Shown here one piece after another: positions 8,876 through 16,567 of a stretch of 25,403 bases of DNA (position 1 is the first letter of the stretch; every line of letters starts with the position of its first letter). Source of the DNA: a virus; the IMG/VR virus record IMGVR_UViG_3300023175_000181, positions 1 to 25,403 of that record, one strand, 5' to 3'. The notes below the pieces were generated by a model. The model worked only from the letters and a program-made list of their open reading frames with translations, was not told where the DNA came from and did no database searches. A program made the position numbers and the translations under genes.

Positions 8876-9355
8876 TCAGGGAAGGTTTACTTCGACTTTA
8901 GCGTAGCCGTCAGCATCCTTAGCTGATAAGAATCGGCCTACTACCTTGCCATTAGTACCAACGGCGTTGCTAAGATAACCAACTTCAGCGCCGCTTGTAG
9001 CGTCTGAAAGATAAGCAACATCACCAACACCGGGGGTAACACCAGTTTCAATGGCGTTAGTTACGACATAACCCTTGCGGAGTATCGTAACTTTACCACC
9101 CTTTTGAACCTCGTCCTTGTGCTGGTTGAGGTGAGTTCTGGTAAGGTCTTTGTTAACAACATCGTTAAGCAGGATTCCAGCTGGAACGCTATCAGCGTCA
9201 GCAGCTTCGGCAGCAACGAGGGCTACACCCTGATCCATAGCAGCGCCAGAACCAGTACCGTCTTGATAAACTACGACAAGACCACGATCAAGCACGGTGT
9301 CGCAGAAAAAACTAATATCTGTCTGGAGTTCATATCTGTCTGATTTTAAAGCCAT
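8876..9355 (-). CDS. Capsid decoration / cement protein
   Basis: This 159-aa, Gly/Ala/Val-rich, mostly beta protein lies between scaffold and capsid genes. That is the normal place for head decoration or stabilisation proteins such as lambda gpD or the DUF2190-like group. The central pattern resembles DUF2190-type proteins: an AGILLNDVVNKD segment, a KVTILRKGYVVTNAI strand pair, GVTPGVGDVAYLSDA and KVVGRFLSAKDADGYAKVEV. The start at 9355 is preceded by AAAGGAG. It should bind the outside of the capsid lattice and be made in amounts similar to the coat protein. The role is inferred from position and composition; no catalytic residues are evident. Confidence 0.75.
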   Translation of the reverse strand: MALKSDRYELQTDISFFCDTVLDRGLVVVYQDGTGSGAAMDQGVALVAAEAADADSVPAGILLNDVVNKDLTRTHLNQHKDEVQKGGKVTILRKGYVVTNAIETGVTPGVGDVAYLSDATSGAEVGYLSNAVGTNGKVVGRFLSAKDADGYAKVEVNLP

Positions 9356-9373
9356 AATTAATTTCTCCTTTAA

Positions 9374-10042
9374 TTATTTGCTAAGTACGTTGGTCTCAAG
9401 CCACTCTGCTACGCTAGCTCTTGTGGCCAATAATTCATCTTTTTCTTCCGAAGCGTCCACTAGAGTGGCCTCAGACGTAGAAACTTCTTCTAAGATTTCT
9501 GCAACGGTTTCTTCCGAAACCTCTTCTGCTTCTTCATTAGCTTTTGCTTCTGCTTCTTCAGCCTTTGGTTTTTCTTCTTTGTCTTCTTCTGTTTTCTTGT
9601 ACTTGTCGGCCATTTTCTTCATGGCGGCAAGAACAGTTTCAAAAGATGCATCGTCTAACTCTTCGTATGAAGCGAGTGATTCTTCAGCTTCTTCAGCTTC
9701 TAAGCCAAGGTCGAGAAGAGAAGCCTTGCGGGCTTCTGTTTTCTTTTCCTTCTTCATCTTCTTGAGTTCTTCCATCTTTTCCTTCATGTCTTCTTCGTTC
9801 TTAGCTATAGAATCCTGAAGTTCTTTGATGGTTGATTCTTTTTCTGAAACAGAAGCTTCAAGGTTATTGATAAGTTCTTCTTTTTCAGCAACAGTTGTCT
9901 CAAGAGCAGCGATTGATTCAAGCGCTTCTTTGGAAGCGGCTGCCTCTACCTGCGACTTGAGTGCTGTGTTTTCTTCTTTTGCAGATGCTAGCTGATCTTT
10001 TAACTCTGCAAGCTGCTGCTCTAAAAGATTTGTATCTGACAT
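9374..10042 (-). CDS. Nested scaffold protein from an internal in-frame start (222 aa)
   Basis: Inside the protease-scaffold gene, at residue 269, an in-frame ATG (10042-10040) has AGGAG exactly 8 bases upstream. This is as good as the ribosome sites of the separate head genes. Translation from here would give only the coiled-coil scaffold (MSDTNLLEQQLAELKDQL onward), ending at the shared stop. Lambda C/Nu3 is the known precedent for making a protease-scaffold fusion and free scaffold from one gene. The start falls exactly between the protease-like and coiled-coil parts. The Shine-Dalgarno and frame are seen directly; use of the start is an inference. Confidence 0.7.
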   Translation of the reverse strand: MSDTNLLEQQLAELKDQLASAKEENTALKSQVEAAASKEALESIAALETTVAEKEELINNLEASVSEKESTIKELQDSIAKNEEDMKEKMEELKKMKKEKKTEARKASLLDLGLEAEEAEESLASYEELDDASFETVLAAMKKMADKYKKTEEDKEEKPKAEEAEAKANEEAEEVSEETVAEILEEVSTSEATLVDASEEKDELLATRASVAEWLETNVLSK

Positions 10043-10846
10043 ATCATTATCTCCTTTTGGAAAACTAGTTATAGTTATATCGTTTAGTGAAAATGCCCTA
10101 CTTGAATCAAGTATAACACTACGAGGGTTTGCAGGCTTAGAAACAAGTCCTTTGCCAGAAAATGAAATTTCTTTTAAAGATCTTCCAATTTTGTATCCTT
10201 CATATTCACCAGTACCACCGTAAGCTCTAAGGTGTTTAGTTAAAAACGCAGAGCCTTCATTTCTTTCTAAAAGCTTTGCTTCACCAGACTCACTAAGTAA
10301 AGCATAGTCAAATCCAGCAAATAAACACTCCATAGAAACAAACCATTTGCCTTCTTCAATTTCAGCAATAATTTGATTCATCCTCTGTCTATTTTCTGGA
10401 TCAGTCCAGCTATTATAAAGAACTGCTTCTGTAACTATATCAAACTTGGGTGGCATTTCTTCGGAAAGAACTCTTTCGCCGCTCTCGTTAATGATATAAC
10501 TACCAGTAATATGACCGATGATGTCGTTTTCATCGTGCATAAAATTGAATTGTTTATCTTCCGGTGTGCTTCTAGCCGCCCAAGTTTCTGACGGATTGAA
10601 CACATCATCATTTTTATTCCAGCCAGTAGAAACTAATACTGACTTTAGATAATAAAGATCTATTTGTTCGGGATTAGCATTAGAGGCTTTAATCTTATCG
10701 ATAGTAAAGCTGAACTTTTCGTCAAAATTTTGTTCTAACGACTCTTCTTTGGATTGCAAAACAGCGGGCGCACAGTAGGCTATACTGGCACTTGATTGCA
10801 CAAGTTCAGCTACACCGTCTAAGATTTCTTGTTTATGTATTTGCAT
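9374..10846 (-). CDS. Prohead protease fused to scaffold/core protein
   Basis: This 490-aa product has two parts. Residues 1-250 look like a prohead maturation protease. They contain LVSTGWNKNDDVF, FMHDENDIIGH (candidate catalytic His), then WFVSMECLFA (candidate catalytic Ser) and the ending SFSGKGLVSKPANPRSVIL, a phrase typical of this class. Residues 269-490 form a highly charged Glu/Lys/Ala coiled coil (LAELKDQLASAKEENTALK) typical of an internal scaffold. The protease would cut the scaffold and capsid proteins during maturation. The start at 10846 has GAGG 7 bases upstream. The scaffold half has its own start site, listed separately. The catalytic residues are assigned by pattern and spacing only. 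Confidence 0.75.
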   Translation of the reverse strand: MQIHKQEILDGVAELVQSSASIAYCAPAVLQSKEESLEQNFDEKFSFTIDKIKASNANPEQIDLYYLKSVLVSTGWNKNDDVFNPSETWAARSTPEDKQFNFMHDENDIIGHITGSYIINESGERVLSEEMPPKFDIVTEAVLYNSWTDPENRQRMNQIIAEIEEGKWFVSMECLFAGFDYALLSESGEAKLLERNEGSAFLTKHLRAYGGTGEYEGYKIGRSLKEISFSGKGLVSKPANPRSVILDSSRAFSLNDITITSFPKGDNDMSDTNLLEQQLAELKDQLASAKEENTALKSQVEAAASKEALESIAALETTVAEKEELINNLEASVSEKESTIKELQDSIAKNEEDMKEKMEELKKMKKEKKTEARKASLLDLGLEAEEAEESLASYEELDDASFETVLAAMKKMADKYKKTEEDKEEKPKAEEAEAKANEEAEEVSEETVAEILEEVSTSEATLVDASEEKDELLATRASVAEWLETNVLSK

Positions 10847-10870
10847 ATAAGCCTCTAGCTAAAGAAATAT

Positions 10871-10879
10871 ACACAAGAT
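10871..10879 (-). promoter_or_regulatory. Weak candidate promoter ahead of the protease-scaffold gene
   Basis: In the 48-base gap between the portal stop and the protease start, the minus strand reads TTGTGTATATTTC. This resembles the GTGTATAAT core of the two better sites at 3879 and 21185. There is no -35 element. It could let head genes be made at a higher level than the portal, but one variant core in AT-rich DNA is thin evidence. Confidence 0.25.
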
Positions 10880-10894
10880 TAAAAAAAAAGTAGA

Positions 10895-12925
10895 TTATTG
10901 CATATATTCTGAAAGAAAAATACCAATTGAATTATTCTTAAATTCATCAACAGACATTATATCCAAGGAAAGTTTTTTGCTTTTGACCTTCATTTGAAGG
11001 TCTTTTGGTATACCAAGGTTAGATTTTAGTATAGAGAATACATCAGAGTGCGAAAAATCGCTTAATGGATCTAGGTTTAAGAAAACCTCTAGCTTTAAAA
11101 GCTCTAAGGTGTTAGCTTCAGACTTCGTTAGTTGCCTTAAATTCTTCTTTCCTATTGATCCTAAGAAAGCTTTATTGATAATAGAGCCGGATTTTTCCCA
11201 AGTTTTTTCAGCCCAGTTAAGAAACTCGGCAACTCCGGGGGTTGATTTTGGCTTTGTTGTTCGTTGTTTTCTTGGGACAGAATCTTGAGAATTGTTGGGC
11301 CTACCAACGGGTTTTATATCCGTGTTGGTGTTTTGTTTTTGTGAGTATTTTTGTTTTTCTTTTTCTTGTTTTAAGTTAATTTGCCCCTGTTTATCCATTT
11401 TTTCAAGGTCTTGCTGATGATTTGGATTGTGATAAGGGCTAGCTTTTGGTGGACCAGAATCTTCTCTTTTGTTAACCTCTCTTTTGATTCTTATGTTTTC
11501 TATTTGTGGTATTTCCTTAAATCTCTCTAATAGTGTCTCGTGGCTGATTATATCTCTATCTGCTAACTGAATCAGCAAATTCTTTTCCGAAGCTTCGTCA
11601 GATAGAGTCATTTGATCAAACTGAATGTGAGCTTTGTATCTAAAGCCCATAGCCTGTCTCACAAGCTCAAGCTCTTTTTCCCAGAATCTAATGAGTTGGT
11701 CTCGTCCGTATTGTAATCGTTCAACCAAGGTCTTAAGCGAAATAAAGTTATTTGTAAAGCCTCCACCGTTTGTGGCCATTCCAGTAAGAGTTGGTGGGAC
11801 ACCCAGTCCAGCATAAATACTATTCAACACGGAGGTATACTTCTCGGAACCTAGAAATTTGTAAACCTCGCTATGAGATTCTTGAAAAGATAGTTCTGGA
11901 CCCCAAACGAGTTCCATAGTGCCACCACCAACGTTACTGGCAAGAATGTCTCTAAGCTTGTTAATAGCTGCTTTATTGGGCAAGATTTTATGCTCAAGAT
12001 TGCCCAATGTCCACAATCTAATATTAGATATAGCGCCATCTAAGGCTGAAAGATCAGCAAGTCGCATTTTTTCTAACATAATAATATCATCTAATATTGC
12101 ATAGATCATCGGATTTGCCCATTGCCTCCAGTCGTCTTTCTTGTAATAGAACATGCTTAATCTCTCTGGATCTAATGGGATATCCTTTTCTCCTCTGATT
12201 AAGCTTTGTTTTATTGCTGGAGGTAAAGTGTCTAATACATGATTAGGAATATCACCGGCCTTGAACTTGTCAAAAAATGAATTCGTTGTAATAGTGTAGT
12301 TTTGTAAGCCCATGAACAAGGATAGATTTCCTTCTTTATTTTTGACTGTTAGAGGGTTAAAGAAGTTATACCTCCAAGGTATTTCGTTTGGCGAAGCAGA
12401 TGGTAGCTCGACCTTGATATCAGAAGAAAGAGCCTTCATGTAATCCTTCAATTTAGGTGTTATTTGAGCGTAGCTACGGTAAATAATAACATTGCCGGTT
12501 CTATAAAGATTGTTTAGAAATCTTTCTGAACGCTCTTTGCCATTAACGCTTCGGAACCACTGTTGGTAGAATTTTTCAACACTCTTGTCTCTGTGAACAA
12601 TCTGAATACCCTGACTTCCAAAGTCACCCATGAGATCGATAATATTTCTAATGATACCAACCTTATCGTATGCATCCATGCACATTTTGATAATTCTACG
12701 CTGCTGAGTGGGAACGGCTTCCTCTGGGCGAAAAGAATAATAATCGCTATGCTGGAATCCCGGTCGCACTGACCTGTTCGGTTCTATATCTATAAAGTGG
12801 CGATAGTGATTGCCCTGAGATTTACTTAGTCCGCTATAAGATTCTACATTTTTAGAGAATTGAGACATAGCGTTGGCTTTGCCTTGATCGTCGCCATCTC
12901 CCCACGTAAGCATATCGTCATTCAT
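10895..12925 (-). CDS. Portal protein
   Basis: This is a 676-aa protein directly after the large terminase, where phage portals usually lie. Residues about 40-470 have portal character: PTQQRRIIKMCMDAYDKVGI, FLNNLYRTGNVIIYRSY, the stem-type DDIIMLEKMRLADLSALDGA, then LGVPPTLTGMATNGGGFTNN and a long helix (LKTLVERLQYGRDQLIRFWE). The last about 170 residues are an extension: a Gln/Lys/Pro-rich disordered stretch, then a small helical domain (VAEFLNWAEKTWEKSG). I chose ATG 12925 over a TTG 12 bases upstream because GAGG sits 6 bases before the ATG. The protein forms the dodecameric ring for DNA entry and binds terminase. Confidence 0.85.
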   Translation of the reverse strand: MNDDMLTWGDGDDQGKANAMSQFSKNVESYSGLSKSQGNHYRHFIDIEPNRSVRPGFQHSDYYSFRPEEAVPTQQRRIIKMCMDAYDKVGIIRNIIDLMGDFGSQGIQIVHRDKSVEKFYQQWFRSVNGKERSERFLNNLYRTGNVIIYRSYAQITPKLKDYMKALSSDIKVELPSASPNEIPWRYNFFNPLTVKNKEGNLSLFMGLQNYTITTNSFFDKFKAGDIPNHVLDTLPPAIKQSLIRGEKDIPLDPERLSMFYYKKDDWRQWANPMIYAILDDIIMLEKMRLADLSALDGAISNIRLWTLGNLEHKILPNKAAINKLRDILASNVGGGTMELVWGPELSFQESHSEVYKFLGSEKYTSVLNSIYAGLGVPPTLTGMATNGGGFTNNFISLKTLVERLQYGRDQLIRFWEKELELVRQAMGFRYKAHIQFDQMTLSDEASEKNLLIQLADRDIISHETLLERFKEIPQIENIRIKREVNKREDSGPPKASPYHNPNHQQDLEKMDKQGQINLKQEKEKQKYSQKQNTNTDIKPVGRPNNSQDSVPRKQRTTKPKSTPGVAEFLNWAEKTWEKSGSIINKAFLGSIGKKNLRQLTKSEANTLELLKLEVFLNLDPLSDFSHSDVFSILKSNLGIPKDLQMKVKSKKLSLDIMSVDEFKNNSIGIFLSEYMQ

Positions 12926-12964
12926 CTTTAACCTCAATTGGAATGTAATTGGAATGTATACGTA

Positions 12965-14941
12965 TTAATACACATCTTTCATCTGATCTGCAAACCAACT
13001 TGGACCATTGTATAATTTATCGTCTGTTTTAGGCATATATCCACCAGTTGCAAAACCTCCATAAAATTGATACTCTGCCTGAGTTGGTAGTCTTTGTAAA
13101 GTTCTTGCGGCCATGTTTGCCATCAGTAAAGCTGAATATCTATCCTTTCTTATTTTACTTTTTTTGCCAGTTCCAACAACTACTTCTGGCGTATCCCATC
13201 TATCTCTACCAGCAGAAGTTTGAGTCATCTGAATCATAGCTAATTCATCTTTTAGCTCTTCGATGTCTAAGACGCATTCTTCAAGGGTGTCAAACATCCT
13301 TCCCTTAGTGCCGTCTTCATGGCCAGAAATTGTTAATGTCAATGGGTCGAATCTTGGAAATAATAAAGCTTTATCCTCAAAGTCTTTTCTCATGCCGTGG
13401 TTTGATTCGGCTAACCAATCGTATTTAGCGAATTGGCACATTTCTAATATGTGTAGACCACGTTCTCCGTCTGTATCTTTTGGCTTGTCGTCATCTATAA
13501 CTGGCCAAATAGGAGCCTCTCCATCTTTAATCTTATCATTGTCATGAAGGGATTCCATTACAGCAACGCCGCCCCCCTGAGCGTCCATTGCTATATGTAT
13601 ACATGGAAATAACCTCATTAAATCTCTTATTTTCCTAGCACAATAAGCATAAAAATCTGTTTCAGTAGAATATCCGCGCTTAACCTTCTCTTTATGTTCT
13701 GATCGTGTCGTTGTCCAGCAGTGAACTATCCTGCGATGCGAAGGGTGTACTTCTAAAACAACAATGCTAAAATTGTCAACTTCAGATGCGGGGTCAACAC
13801 CGAATATATAACGCTTGTCTTTGTTTCCTAGCAAAACCGCTTCAAAAAGTATATCATTACCATTTTCATCTTTTATAGCAGAGTCTTCAGAAACAACGCA
13901 AGACTCAATCAAAGAACGCTTGAAAAAGCCTTGAGAGTCTCTTGTAAAACAAGCGCCGTACTCCATTTGGTAAATTCCAGTATGAACGGTGGCCTTAGAT
14001 CGAGCTACTTGGTCGGCATCCATAAATCCCTTTGGTAGAAGTTCATATGGCATTCGTATTATAGAATATTGAGTCCAATCAAAACTGTCTGGTGGATCTT
14101 CCCCGAATATTTCTCTAAGCCTAGATATATCTCCTCGGCTTTTAATAATAGACTTCCACTTCTTCCAGTATGTGGCAAAATGATTAAAATCATAATAAGC
14201 TGTTCCTGAGAGAATAATCTGATTGTCTTTCTTAACTTCTTTCTCTTCTGTGTGAAAGGATACACCAAGCTCTTCTGCTTTCTTTTTCGCTGCTAACCTT
14301 TTAACGTTTTCTACTGGATCTGCACTAACAGCCGCAAAGCCAGCAACAACGTTTTCAAATATCTCTCTAGGTATAGACGCAAATTCGTCGGCAATAATAT
14401 CGTTAGCTCTTTGACCTCTAATCTTCTGGCCGTCGCCAAGAGGCAAACAAGTGACTGTACTATCATTAAGACGAAGGGTGCATCTATCAGTATCCCTGCG
14501 CGGGCCACTGTCTCCGTCGCAAATATCTCTTAACATTGGAGAATTGCGCCACATAGTCTCCATGTACTCAAAAAGAACCTTGGACTGTCTGAATGCCGCT
14601 CCGACAACAACTACCTTTCTACGGGGCAATATGAGCGCCCTAAGTACTGCATAGAGAGAAAGCATGAATGATTTACCAAAACCTCGGCTGGCAATGAGCA
14701 TTGGGAATTTTCTATTCCATATTTCCCTGAGAAATAAAGACTGGGATGGTAGAAGTTGTATATTCAATATTTCTCTAGTAATAAACGACAGATATTCCGG
14801 CCTAGTCATTAACCAAGCAAGTTTAATATTAAAATCGTCATCTGAAGCGGTAAGTATAGACATTGGGTTAAAGAAGTCTGTTTCCGCACTGTCTAGCCCC
14901 AACCAAGCTTCATCAATTGTTTTTAGTTTAGATTTTGCCAC
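12965..14941 (-). CDS. Terminase large subunit (ATPase-nuclease)
   Basis: All the key motifs of a two-domain packaging motor are present in this 658-aa protein. The Walker A site is ASRGFGKS (84-91). Walker B is DIIADEFA (181-188) with the catalytic Glu at 186. The coupling motif is ILSGTA (243-248). The RNase H-like nuclease domain has acidic residues at D383 (IFGVDPASEVDNFSIVV), D453 (IAMDAQGGG) and D600 (KDRYSALLMANMAAR). It cuts concatemeric DNA and drives it through the portal. The start is GTG 14941 with AAGG 10 bases upstream; it overlaps the end of the ClpP-like gene by 19 bases, so translation is probably coupled. Long inserts between Walker B and the coupling motif include a Lys/Glu-rich stretch. 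The gene looks intact. Confidence 0.95.
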   Translation of the reverse strand: MAKSKLKTIDEAWLGLDSAETDFFNPMSILTASDDDFNIKLAWLMTRPEYLSFITREILNIQLLPSQSLFLREIWNRKFPMLIASRGFGKSFMLSLYAVLRALILPRRKVVVVGAAFRQSKVLFEYMETMWRNSPMLRDICDGDSGPRRDTDRCTLRLNDSTVTCLPLGDGQKIRGQRANDIIADEFASIPREIFENVVAGFAAVSADPVENVKRLAAKKKAEELGVSFHTEEKEVKKDNQIILSGTAYYDFNHFATYWKKWKSIIKSRGDISRLREIFGEDPPDSFDWTQYSIIRMPYELLPKGFMDADQVARSKATVHTGIYQMEYGACFTRDSQGFFKRSLIESCVVSEDSAIKDENGNDILFEAVLLGNKDKRYIFGVDPASEVDNFSIVVLEVHPSHRRIVHCWTTTRSEHKEKVKRGYSTETDFYAYCARKIRDLMRLFPCIHIAMDAQGGGVAVMESLHDNDKIKDGEAPIWPVIDDDKPKDTDGERGLHILEMCQFAKYDWLAESNHGMRKDFEDKALLFPRFDPLTLTISGHEDGTKGRMFDTLEECVLDIEELKDELAMIQMTQTSAGRDRWDTPEVVVGTGKKSKIRKDRYSALLMANMAARTLQRLPTQAEYQFYGGFATGGYMPKTDDKLYNGPSWFADQMKDVY

Positions 14942-15567
14942 GAATTAATAACCTTGTCTGCAAAGCCATAGTGAACTGCCTCATGTGCTGTTATGTACCA
15001 ATCTCCAGATTTTAACTTTGTGCTTAAATAGTTTTTTACTTTTGTTACTGCATTCTTGCCGTATTTTTCGATAAAGAAATCTCCATTACAGCATTGATTT
15101 GCATATATATCAAGCATCGTATCGCATATTTGTGTTTCGTATTTTATCCAGTTCTGAACATTTAGGTAATCACCGCCTGCGCTCGTGCTGCCGTAATGAG
15201 ACATAAAATATGTGTGAGGAGTAATCAGCCTAGTGTCTGCCGCTTGAAATATAATGCTACTCATTGACTCTGCTTGTCCATAAGCAATTATTGTAACATG
15301 AGATCTACACATTGTAATTGCATCATATATCGCCATGCCATCGGGCCATGCTCCACCAACGCTTTGCATGTGAATTATAATTGGTTTATCTGACTTTATA
15401 TCTAGCGCACGTATATTCTTAATAAATGTATTCGACATTTTATATTCAACTCCGGGATTCTCATCATCTCCAGAGCTATAATAATTGTGTAAGAAAATTT
15501 CCCTAGAGTCTATATTAGATCCATGATTGTGAAAATCGTAGAGAATGTCTTTATCATTGTTGTTCAT
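14923..15567 (-). CDS. ClpP-like serine protease
   Basis: The protein has the ClpP/crotonase fold pattern and a full candidate catalytic triad: Ser101 in AESMSSIIFQAADTR, His124 in YFMSHYGS and Asp189 in SGDWYITAHEAVHYGFADKV. The first conserved glycine-rich segment is MQSVGGAWPDGMAIYDAI (67-84). I start it at ATG 15567, one base after the stop of the upstream nuclease, because an earlier in-frame start at 15687 would lie wholly inside that gene. The product is 214 aa, near ClpP size. It lies next to the large terminase, where ClpP-type proteases in phages often process heads. However, a separate prohead protease seems to be encoded downstream, so its target is open: capsid proteins, or host proteins via a host Clp ATPase. 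Confidence 0.85.
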   Translation of the reverse strand: MNNNDKDILYDFHNHGSNIDSREIFLHNYYSSGDDENPGVEYKMSNTFIKNIRALDIKSDKPIIIHMQSVGGAWPDGMAIYDAITMCRSHVTIIAYGQAESMSSIIFQAADTRLITPHTYFMSHYGSTSAGGDYLNVQNWIKYETQICDTMLDIYANQCCNGDFFIEKYGKNAVTKVKNYLSTKLKSGDWYITAHEAVHYGFADKVINSWQNLN

Positions 15568-15568
15568 C

Positions 15569-16072
15569 TTATGTCTTTCTCCCGATAGTATACATTTCGT
15601 TAATTCGCTTGAAAATGCTGCTAACAGCAAGGAATGCTGTATGCTTGTCTCCGCAGAAGAGTACGTGTACGTCATTGTATAACTCAAATTCTATTAAACA
15701 TTTTAGCATATACTTACCGGTAATTTTAAGCGATGCTTTATTCTTTACTGGTATTCTTGTGTCTTTAGGGAATTTAATTAGATCTTCAAGAGAAAATTCT
15801 AAAACTAGATACTTATGAGGAAAGGGTTCCATTCTTTCTATTTCATTCAAGAAGGCGTATTTCTTTTGTCCTAGATTTATAGCTAGCTCTTCAACACAGC
15901 CTTTTCTTTCTATGCATATTTTGTCTTCCATGCCCTGTATTGAATAATCGCCAGTGTCAAGCTTCTGGTCTATCATGCCAGCACAAGTGTTGAATTTACT
16001 AAAATAATATCCATCCTGCTCTCTAGTGTCTTTGAGAACAGTGAAGTCAGGAGCTTTTTTATACTTTGCCAT
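15569..16072 (-). CDS. ERCC4/XPF-fold nuclease
   Basis: This is a single-domain 167-aa protein with the ERCC4 nuclease signature: DTRE (15-18), LDTGDYSIQG (38-47) and CIERKGCVEEL (53-63). This family cuts branched or structured DNA using metal bound by the Asp and the ERK motif. The usual acidic residue after ERKxxx is Glu here. No helicase or helix-hairpin-helix domain is attached, so it is the minimal form. It overlaps the HNH gene upstream by 14 bases and ends one base before the ClpP-like gene. The location suggests trimming of replication or recombination intermediates so that packaging can proceed. The fold call is confident; the packaging role is an inference. Confidence 0.85.
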   Translation of the reverse strand: MAKYKKAPDFTVLKDTREQDGYYFSKFNTCAGMIDQKLDTGDYSIQGMEDKICIERKGCVEELAINLGQKKYAFLNEIERMEPFPHKYLVLEFSLEDLIKFPKDTRIPVKNKASLKITGKYMLKCLIEFELYNDVHVLFCGDKHTAFLAVSSIFKRINEMYTIGRKT

Positions 16073-16322
16073 TTATAATCTCTCTGAATAAATTTTCGTA
16101 GTGGGACTCTTTTCCGGTGATTGATTTATGGCAATGGCGACAAAGGGTAATACCATTTGATGGTTCATATCTTAAAGCGGAAGCGGTTGACCAAGTTTTT
16201 ATGTGATGTACATTTAGATCTTTTCTGCTCTTGCAATTTGGCATTTGGCATTTAAAACGATCCCTATTCAGGACAGACATTCTAAATTTCTTGTATTCTG
16301 GATCTTTGTAATCTCTTTTCAT
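16059..16322 (-). CDS. HNH endonuclease
   Basis: This 87-aa protein has a textbook HNH motif with zinc-binding cysteines: C25 and C30, His39-His40 (LNVHHIKTW), Asn56 (PSNGITLC) and C61-x2-C64-His65 (CRHCH). It is a metal-dependent nicking or cutting nuclease. Free-standing HNH proteins of this size next to terminase genes are known in many phages to stimulate terminase cutting at packaging start, and that is the likeliest role. The alternative is a homing endonuclease, but the protein lacks extra DNA-binding repeats and fits tightly in the operon: its ATG overlaps the preceding stop (ATGA), and its end overlaps the ERCC4 gene. Confidence 0.88.
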   Translation of the reverse strand: MKRDYKDPEYKKFRMSVLNRDRFKCQMPNCKSRKDLNVHHIKTWSTASALRYEPSNGITLCRHCHKSITGKESHYENLFREIINGKV

Positions 16323-16567
16323 AATGCATATACTTTATCTATGCGTAAGTGTTTTCTAATTTTCCTACAAATAATCCTAGTTGAAATAGAATCTTCTTGC
16401 TTCATAATTAATCTCATTAATCTTAACATAGCAATGTTACAAGCGTCGTCAGGATCTGAGGCCTCAATGAAAATAATTGTAAAAGGTGAGTGGAATTCAT
16501 ATAAATCAAAACGCATTAAATAAGGAAATACATCAAAGAAGTCTATGAAAATCTTATAGTTCTGCAT
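16319..16567 (-). CDS. Conserved-looking hypothetical protein (82 aa)
   Basis: I do not recognise this protein. The first half is rich in aromatic and hydrophobic residues (IFIDFFDVFPYLMRFDLYEF, then SPFTIIFIEA). The second half is a basic amphipathic helix (ACNIAMLRLMRLIMKQ, then ISTRIICRKIRKHLRI). The phrase EASDPDDACNIA looks like a conserved turn and helix start. I place the start at ATG 16567 rather than the TTG one codon earlier. The gene overlaps the end of the GDP-mannose dehydratase gene and its stop overlaps the HNH start. This packing on both sides is the best evidence that it is real. It could be a small nucleic-acid-binding partner of the HNH protein, but nothing in the sequence proves that. 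Confidence 0.65.
   Translation of the reverse strand: MQNYKIFIDFFDVFPYLMRFDLYEFHSPFTIIFIEASDPDDACNIAMLRLMRLIMKQEDSISTRIICRKIRKHLRIDKVYAL

Noticed and set aside
9297-9818. 173-aa Ser-rich plus-strand frame opposite the scaffold
   Set aside because: It is the mirror of Glu/Ala/Lys codons in the coiled coil, which read as Ser/Phe/Leu on the other strand; no ribosome site or promoter.
14664-14948. Plus-strand frames of 60-110 aa opposite terminase, portal and fibre genes
   Set aside because: They lie wholly inside well-supported minus-strand genes with clear motifs and have no start signals of their own.
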